A stretch of DNA of 64,000 nt, from the NCBI GenBank assembly GCA_016839055.1, contig JAEKNX010000004.1, forward strand, positions 62,001 through 126,000, in the 5' to 3' direction. Position numbers and translations under genes: made by a program. Shown here piece by piece: positions 59,526 to 64,000 of the stretch; within the stretch, counting starts at the first letter, position 1, and each line of letters opens with the position of its first letter. The notes below the pieces were generated by a model. That model made no database searches. It saw only the letters and a program-made list of their open reading frames with translations, and had not been told where the DNA came from. The DNA is from Spirochaetales bacterium. GTDB lineage: Bacteria; Spirochaetota; Spirochaetia; UBA9216.

Positions 59526-61043
59526 CTGTTTAACTGCAGTAAGCCCCGACAGGATAAGCTCTAACAATTGAGTTTCTTTAACATAGTTGGATAAAAAATT
59601 ACGTACACCCTTTTTGAATGCCGGACATTGTCTAAGTAATTCTTCCCAGTATGCCTTGCCTTCAATGATATTACCCAATAAACCGAGGGCTGCCGCCGTG
59701 TAGATGTAATACCATAGAACATCCCCTTCCGTGAAACGTCCGGCCTTACTTATTACAATTTCGTAATCCATCTGTCTAAGGTGATATTGGCAGGTCAGAT
59801 GATGAAACCACCCGGGATAGGACGGAATTAGCGGGAGGGTGTTCTCGAGAATGGTTATGCCGGTTTCCCATCCGCCCGAAAGAGAGTAGAGAAGGGCTCC
59901 TGTGGCCATCGACAGGGCGGAAACATCATTGGAACGGAAAAGTCTTTCGGTAAGTGCTCTGAGGGTTTCAATATCCTCTTCATGAAATGCGCTTCGGATA
60001 CCGCTTACAAGGGTATCCTCGCCCTCAGGATCCAGCTCCTTGGCTTTCGCTGCAAGTTTTAAGGCTTTTTCCCTATAGAATGCGAAGGAATCGTCATGAT
60101 TTACCGTTGCGTTCCAGTCTACATCCATGCAGAAGTCCCAGTACATCTGGGAAAGAAAGGCTCTGAGGTCTCCTCTGTTTTCGTGTTTGTTTATAAGCCT
60201 TTCCAGAGCAATTCGCAGTCTGCCTGCAATTCCCGGTTCCATAAGTTTTTTATGAAGAACAAAGAGAATTCTGATACCGAGAATATCCTCCGGTATTTCT
60301 TCGGTGTTTTGCATCTGTTCACCAAGAAGATCGTAGAGAACACCGCCTCTTCCTGCGACAACAGCTGCCACCTGGGCAGCTACTGCCTCCGCCATTCTAA
60401 GGGGAAAGCGACCCGGATTCTTCAGCGGGAAGCTCTCAGTCCATACAATTGTGCCGGAATCGGATCTGAGAAGATCACAGTATAGGATGAAACTGCTCCT
60501 GCGTTTGTATAATTTCCCGGTGATTTGAAAATCCGAATTTATATCGGAATCTCCGAGTAGGGCGAAGTCGTCTGATTTTCCGACTGCTTTCTTCATTTCC
60601 TGATAGAGCAGTTCAGTGATAAGAGCCGGCTCCTTGGTAGATTGTGATTCAAAGGGTTTTACCGATAGAGTCGGCGGCTTTAGTTTTATTTCACCGCCGG
60701 GCAGGCGGGATGCGTGAAACCGGAACCGGGGAACATATCCGCCCTTGGGAATAGAAATCTCTACTCCTTCCTCTTTCTTTGTCAGGTAGTATTGATCAAG
60801 TTTTTTTCTTAATCTTCCGGCGTCGATTCGTACTGAAGGATCGGCCTGCGGAAGAAAATCGTTTCCTTTTTGAAAGACCTCAATTCCTATTGTATATTCT
60901 TTAAGCCTGTTGTCACGGCCCGATAGTGTTTCCTCTACGATATACTTTAAAAAAGCACTGGCTCGGTTGGCTCCCTGGAAATGGCGGTCGCCTAAGATTC
61001 TGTCAAGTTCTTCCCTTATCAGAGAGGGTGAGGGTTTGTTCAT
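59505..61043 (-). CDS. Winged-helix/TPR regulator (CadC-ToxR-like N-terminus)
   Basis: This 512-aa protein has an N-terminal DNA-binding-like domain of the type found in large CadC-like or TPR-linked regulators (IREELDRILGDRHFQGANRASAFLKYIVEETLSGRDNRLKEYTIGIEVF ... DPSVRIDAGRLRKKLDQYY ... GVEISIPKGGYVPRF). A TolB-like segment (TLSVKPFESQSTKEPALITELLY) follows, then TPR-like helices (~250-490). No transmembrane segment is seen. It starts 7 bp after the stop codon of the APC permease with an AGGAAG SD, so the two form an operon. It is probably a transcription regulator of the permease or related genes (inference). Confidence 0.7.
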   Translation of the reverse strand: MNKPSPSLIREELDRILGDRHFQGANRASAFLKYIVEETLSGRDNRLKEYTIGIEVFQKGNDFLPQADPSVRIDAGRLRKKLDQYYLTKKEEGVEISIPKGGYVPRFRFHASRLPGGEIKLKPPTLSVKPFESQSTKEPALITELLYQEMKKAVGKSDDFALLGDSDINSDFQITGKLYKRRSSFILYCDLLRSDSGTIVWTESFPLKNPGRFPLRMAEAVAAQVAAVVAGRGGVLYDLLGEQMQNTEEIPEDILGIRILFVLHKKLMEPGIAGRLRIALERLINKHENRGDLRAFLSQMYWDFCMDVDWNATVNHDDSFAFYREKALKLAAKAKELDPEGEDTLVSGIRSAFHEEDIETLRALTERLFRSNDVSALSMATGALLYSLSGGWETGITILENTLPLIPSYPGWFHHLTCQYHLRQMDYEIVISKAGRFTEGDVLWYYIYTAAALGLLGNIIEGKAYWEELLRQCPAFKKGVRNFLSNYVKETQLLELILSGLTAVKQKPPPIK

Positions 61044-61050
61044 CAGCTTC

Positions 61051-62655
61051 CTACTCCGGTGGCATTTCGTTGAATGTTTTACTCAGGTCAAAGCCCCTGC
61101 GGGACTGAACTTTTTTCCAGATAAGATACCATAATCCTCCCGAAATCCAGACAGCAATGTTAATAATAACCCACCAGAGGTGGAGCTCTTCAAATTCGTC
61201 GTTTATAAAAAAGCCTATAAGCAGAAGTCCTGTCAGAAGAAGTGACAGCGCGCCGGCTATCGTAACGACGGGTATTTTCCCCAGAGTCCAGAAGCGGTAA
61301 GGTGAGAGATTCCAGATAGGTCTGACCTTCCGGCTGTATGGAAGAATAATTGCGGCTACTGCTGTAAAGGAGAATACAGATAGAAGCTGCATAACACCTA
61401 CCGAAAAAGAGTGCAGAATTCCTGAGTACATACTGAAGAAGAGGAGCGCAAGCTGGCTTATGGCCAACATTGTTAGTAGGAGATAGACGGGCTGTCCGCT
61501 GCCGCTTGGGTTCATTATAAACCACTTCGGGCCGACACCGTCTTTTCCCCAAGCCATTGCCGCACGACTCCAGGCTATATAAGAGAATACAATCCATAGC
61601 CAGTTAGATGCCAGAAATGCTGATCCCAGAAGAATGCCGAATCCGCGTCTGAAACCGCTGAGGAAGGCGGCTATATTCAGATAGTGAAGACTGAAGGGCA
61701 GATCCAGGCCTTCGCCTCCCTTTTCAGCGAGCCATGCAACAGCGTGCATCCCCTCCCAGCCGAGCATTCTTGAGTATTCCAGTATTATCCATACCATGAA
61801 GAAGCCTGAAATTAGAGTAGTCAGGATTTGAGATTGAAGAATGTTGACCCTTGGTTTTTTTATCTCGCCGGCTATGAATATGACCACATATCCGTAGATC
61901 ATTCCCCAGCTTACGGGCAGCATCAGGCCGAGGGTGTTTTTCCAGTTCCAGCTCTCAGGGATTCCTCCCATTTGGGCTGCGGCAAGATTTATCATTTCGT
62001 TGAACCTCAGGCCTGAAGTTCCTGATACTAGCCCGTTCCAGAGGCTGATAAAGTCCTGATGGCTGGTTCGGGAAAACAGGATTCCTACTGATGTAATTGC
62101 AATTAGTGAAATTACAATCAGAACCCTCTGGATTTTAAAGTAGGTTTTCATCCCTTTTAGAGCAACCATAAAGGCTGAGACATTTACAAGAGTCGTTCCA
62201 AAGTATAATCCCCAGCCGGTGTTTAAGAAAGAAAGAGTATGTCCTCCTGTTCCTGTGATTCCAGACAGCAGCGGGAATCCGACCTGCCAAAACCAGGGAG
62301 CCAGAACACAGATCCAGGCGAGCATGATGAATGCTCCGTTCCAGAAGCTGATAATCATTGCCAGCATTGGATGGAAAATTCTTGAATTATAGACGTATGA
62401 TCCTCCGCTTCTCGGCATTGTACCGCCGAGAATTCCCCAAACCAGGGCATAGCCGAATAAAACAAGGATGAAGGTTAGTATGCAGGCCGCAAGGAGGTTT
62501 CCCCCGGGAAACCAGGCAAAGCCGGATAAGGTCATCCATATAGATACGGGCAGCGCGTTATTCATCAGTCCGAAAAAGGTTGCATCAAGGAGTCCGCCGG
62601 TACGCTGCAGGACAGGTCCTTTTGGGGTGAAGTTTTCCAGATTCGATAATCCCAT
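61051..62655 (-). CDS. APC-superfamily amino-acid/polyamine permease
   Basis: This 534-aa polytopic protein has about 12 spans. The N-terminus has GGTMPRSGGSYVYNSRIFHPMLAMIISFW, a consensus of APC permeases (glycine-rich TM1-TM3 loop), followed by AWSRAAMAWGKDGVGPKWFI at the C-terminal half. The substrate is not identifiable, probably an amino acid. ATG 62655 has GGAGAGCGG upstream. It is first in the operon with the winged-helix/TPR regulator. Confidence 0.85.
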   Translation of the reverse strand: MGLSNLENFTPKGPVLQRTGGLLDATFFGLMNNALPVSIWMTLSGFAWFPGGNLLAACILTFILVLFGYALVWGILGGTMPRSGGSYVYNSRIFHPMLAMIISFWNGAFIMLAWICVLAPWFWQVGFPLLSGITGTGGHTLSFLNTGWGLYFGTTLVNVSAFMVALKGMKTYFKIQRVLIVISLIAITSVGILFSRTSHQDFISLWNGLVSGTSGLRFNEMINLAAAQMGGIPESWNWKNTLGLMLPVSWGMIYGYVVIFIAGEIKKPRVNILQSQILTTLISGFFMVWIILEYSRMLGWEGMHAVAWLAEKGGEGLDLPFSLHYLNIAAFLSGFRRGFGILLGSAFLASNWLWIVFSYIAWSRAAMAWGKDGVGPKWFIMNPSGSGQPVYLLLTMLAISQLALLFFSMYSGILHSFSVGVMQLLSVFSFTAVAAIILPYSRKVRPIWNLSPYRFWTLGKIPVVTIAGALSLLLTGLLLIGFFINDEFEELHLWWVIINIAVWISGGLWYLIWKKVQSRRGFDLSKTFNEMPPE

Positions 62656-62982
62656 CCGCTCTCCTTTTTTCCATCATACTTTTATAATTATCACCTTTGA
62701 CTGAATCGGAAAGGATAAGCTCTATTGTAATAGATTCGCGTCTGTAATAATGAGAAGAGCGACGCCCTGTATGCAGGTGTCATCCCGATAAAAGAGAAAT
62801 AATAACATACAAGGTAACCGAAGGGAAGAAGTACTTGTTCCCTTCGGGATGAATGTGAGGTCGAAATGTGCTTTGGAAGACCCTCAGTTGTACGTGTCGT
62901 CGAAAGCAAGGCTGCCCGTAAACAGGGGGAAAATGAAAAAGGACACCTCTCGGCGCCCTTTTGGTGAAAAAAATATTAGCTT
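62656..62982. other. 327-bp intergenic region with hairpins
   Basis: The region holds no supported gene. CCGAAGGGAA (62818-62827) pairs perfectly with TTCCCTTCGG (62838-62847), with a palindromic AAGTACTT in the loop. No recognisable ncRNA family is seen. The remaining sequence has no good SD-ATG combinations. Confidence 0.5.
62936..62962 (-). terminator. Terminator of lipoprotein gene
   Basis: AAAAGG and CCTTTT (62937-62942 with 62957-62962) form a stem with a T-run on the minus strand, about 20 nt after the stop codon of the lipoprotein gene that ends at 62983. Confidence 0.55.
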
Positions 62983-63726
62983 CTATTCAAACTTTATCGA
63001 ATATTCAATCGGTTTGTCGAGAAGCAGCAGTCGTATAAGCGGGGTCTCGAAGGTAACTGAGTTTTTACCGCTGACCCTGCCTCCGGTCTGGGAAATAAGC
63101 TTGCCGTCGATGTTAATGATTGTTGTTATCATCGATTCCTTTATAAGCTTTCCTCCGCCGTCACCGAGCGCGTATTCCATCATCTCGAGATAATCATCTT
63201 CGGCAAGTCCCTGATTTTCAAGAGGGCCGAAGGTCATAAACAGCGGTTCTTCAACCATGGGGAAAAGAGGGGCAATGTCGAGGAAATTATCGATATCGAT
63301 ATATATCCTAATCTCTTTTGAAGCCTCGCTTTTTTTAAAAGAAATGATCTTCTCATTACCGAGGTTCTCTTCCGACTGGAGGATGAGCGCTTCAATATCA
63401 TCGAACTCGACAACAGCCGTTATCAGTTTGTCAGCGTCATTCTTAATGGCTTTAACCCTCAGGCCGGGGTTATCTTCAATGCCTTTACGAATATCATCGA
63501 CATTGAAAAGTACACCGTCAGCAGGCGCGTCGCCTGTAAGTTCGGCAAGGCTTGACAGGTAGGTAACGAGCATCTCATCTATTTTAGCCGTCATCGAGGC
63601 TGATCCCGAGCCGTCTGCTCCGAGGGTGATCTCGTTTTTTACTGAACAGGACGATAAAACCACCAAAGAGCTTATGAGAAGCACTCCGATGAAAAGTTTT
63701 CCAAATTTATTAGTATTGTTTTTCAT
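62983..63726 (-). CDS. Lipoprotein of unknown function
   Basis: This 247-aa exported lipoprotein has a signal ([18 protein letters not shown]) and the lipobox at Cys27, then a compact domain beginning [22 protein letters not shown]. The latter is a polar strand followed by a helix ([12 protein letters not shown]), similar to small spirochaete periplasmic lipoproteins of unknown role. The region around TMAEYLAE-type acidic segments is only moderately conserved by eye. No named family is recognised. It is monocistronic with a terminator downstream and lies divergent to argF. Confidence 0.7.
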   Translation of the reverse strand: MKNNTNKFGKLFIGVLLISSLVVLSSCSVKNEITLGADGSGSASMTAKIDEMLVTYLSSLAELTGDAPADGVLFNVDDIRKGIEDNPGLRVKAIKNDADKLITAVVEFDDIEALILQSEENLGNEKIISFKKSEASKEIRIYIDIDNFLDIAPLFPMVEEPLFMTFGPLENQGLAEDDYLEMMEYALGDGGGKLIKESMITTIINIDGKLISQTGGRVSGKNSVTFETPLIRLLLLDKPIEYSIKFE

Positions 63727-63764
63727 ACGCCAAGACTAATACTTTTAATTTCAGAGGTCAAGGC

Positions 63765-63794
63765 TTGAAACCCGAATGTAAATATACATATAAT
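63765..63794 (+). promoter_or_regulatory. Promoter of argF
   Basis: TTGAAA (63765-63770), an 18-bp spacer and TATAAT (63789-63794), followed by GGAGG at 63810 and the GTG start at 63822. Confidence 0.65.
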
Positions 63795-63821
63795 CAGGTA
63801 TCAAACAACGGAGGATTTTTT

Positions 63822-64000
63822 GTGGCAGTAAACATTAAAGGACGATCATTTTTAACATTAAAGGATTTCAGCAGAGATGAGATAAACTATCTACTCGATT
63901 TATCTCTCGATCTGAAGCGAAAGAAGAGAGCCGGCATTAGGGGTGAACTTCTTGAGCGGAAGAATATATGTCTGATTTTCGAGAAGGCTTCCACAAGAAC
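63822..64000 (+). CDS. argF: Ornithine carbamoyltransferase, 3' end outside window
   Basis: The reading frame starts with GTG (63822), preceded by GGAGG 7 nt upstream, and runs to the right edge. The peptide [26 protein letters not shown], and FEKASTRT at the end, is the N-terminal carbamoyl phosphate-binding half of ornithine carbamoyltransferase (the S-T-R-T motif). The rest is missing. It makes citrulline from ornithine in arginine synthesis or, as a catabolic form, in the deiminase pathway, which cannot be distinguished here. Confidence 0.9.
   Translation, partial: MAVNIKGRSFLTLKDFSRDEINYLLDLSLDLKRKKRAGIRGELLERKNICLIFEKASTR

Noticed and set aside
1-64000. tRNA, rRNA, CRISPR arrays, insertion sequences or prophage
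   Set aside because: I saw no CCA-ended cloverleaf, no rRNA-like sequence, no regular spacer-repeat arrays, and no transposase or phage structural gene.

Overview
The window is bacterial, about 47-50% G+C by eye, and reads most naturally as a free-living, probably saline or marine, anaerobic member of the Spirochaetota. This placement is an inference: there is no rRNA or other taxonomic marker. It rests on many lipobox lipoproteins, a HAMP-linked class III adenylate cyclase, an MCP, a long-type 6-phosphofructokinase, a glucosyl-3-phosphoglycerate synthase (organic osmolyte), an NhaC-type Na+/H+ antiporter, and large coiled-coil and TPR proteins. Genes are packed tightly on both strands. Several convergent pairs overlap or abut at their stop codons, and several genes start right after a -10 box with no Shine-Dalgarno (SD) sequence.

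Layout. 1-8.8 kb: end of an M23 peptidase, acyl-CoA synthetase, lipoate ligase, a glucosylglycerate-type GT beside an apparently inactivated M20 peptidase homologue, and three lipoproteins, two of them paralogous. 8.8-14.5 kb: coiled-coil membrane protein, adenylate cyclase, two envelope proteins. 14.5-19.6 kb: aminotransferase behind a long leader with an internal terminator, phosphofructokinase, metallophosphatase, EEP-family hydrolase with a newly noticed 31-codon ORF in front. 19.9-28.2 kb: a TetR regulator divergent from a seven-gene operon (SCP2-like protein, class III aminotransferase, split transketolase, second SCP2-like protein, VOC protein, OYE/dienoyl-CoA-reductase-like flavoprotein), with a near-perfect TetR-type operator. 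This is the best candidate for an undescribed pathway. 28.3-36.3 kb: diguanylate cyclase, B12/radical SAM protein, GpsA, PepF, PPC-trypsin protease, SorC-type regulator. 36.3-43.9 kb: MoxR ATPase/VWA pair, MCP, AlaX editing protein, patatin, MoaE-like protein, glutaredoxin-like protein, with a ~57-bp repeat in front of two of the transcription units. 44-47.3 kb: periplasmic-sensor histidine kinase and stand-alone receiver. 47.4-51 kb: DeoR regulator, Ldh-family dehydrogenase and malic enzyme, the last two each preceded by homologous multi-hairpin elements. 51-54.2 kb: second TetR gene with phased operator half-sites, glycosyltransferase, lipoprotein. 54.3-59.5 kb: yajC-secD-secF and nhaC. 59.5-64 kb: winged-helix/TPR regulator with an APC permease, a lipoprotein, and the start of argF.

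How the genes work together. The 20-28 kb operon combines a carboligase (transketolase), an aminotransferase, an ene-reductase-type flavoprotein and two putative lipid-binding proteins under one repressor. On chemical grounds I suggest it could build a 2-amino-1,3-diol (sphingoid-base-like) lipid without serine palmitoyltransferase. The 47-51 kb block is a malate/2-hydroxyacid-to-pyruvate module. YajC/SecD/SecF form the Sec accessory complex. GpgS and NhaC fit osmotic and sodium adaptation. All functional statements are from reading the sequence only; no database search was run.
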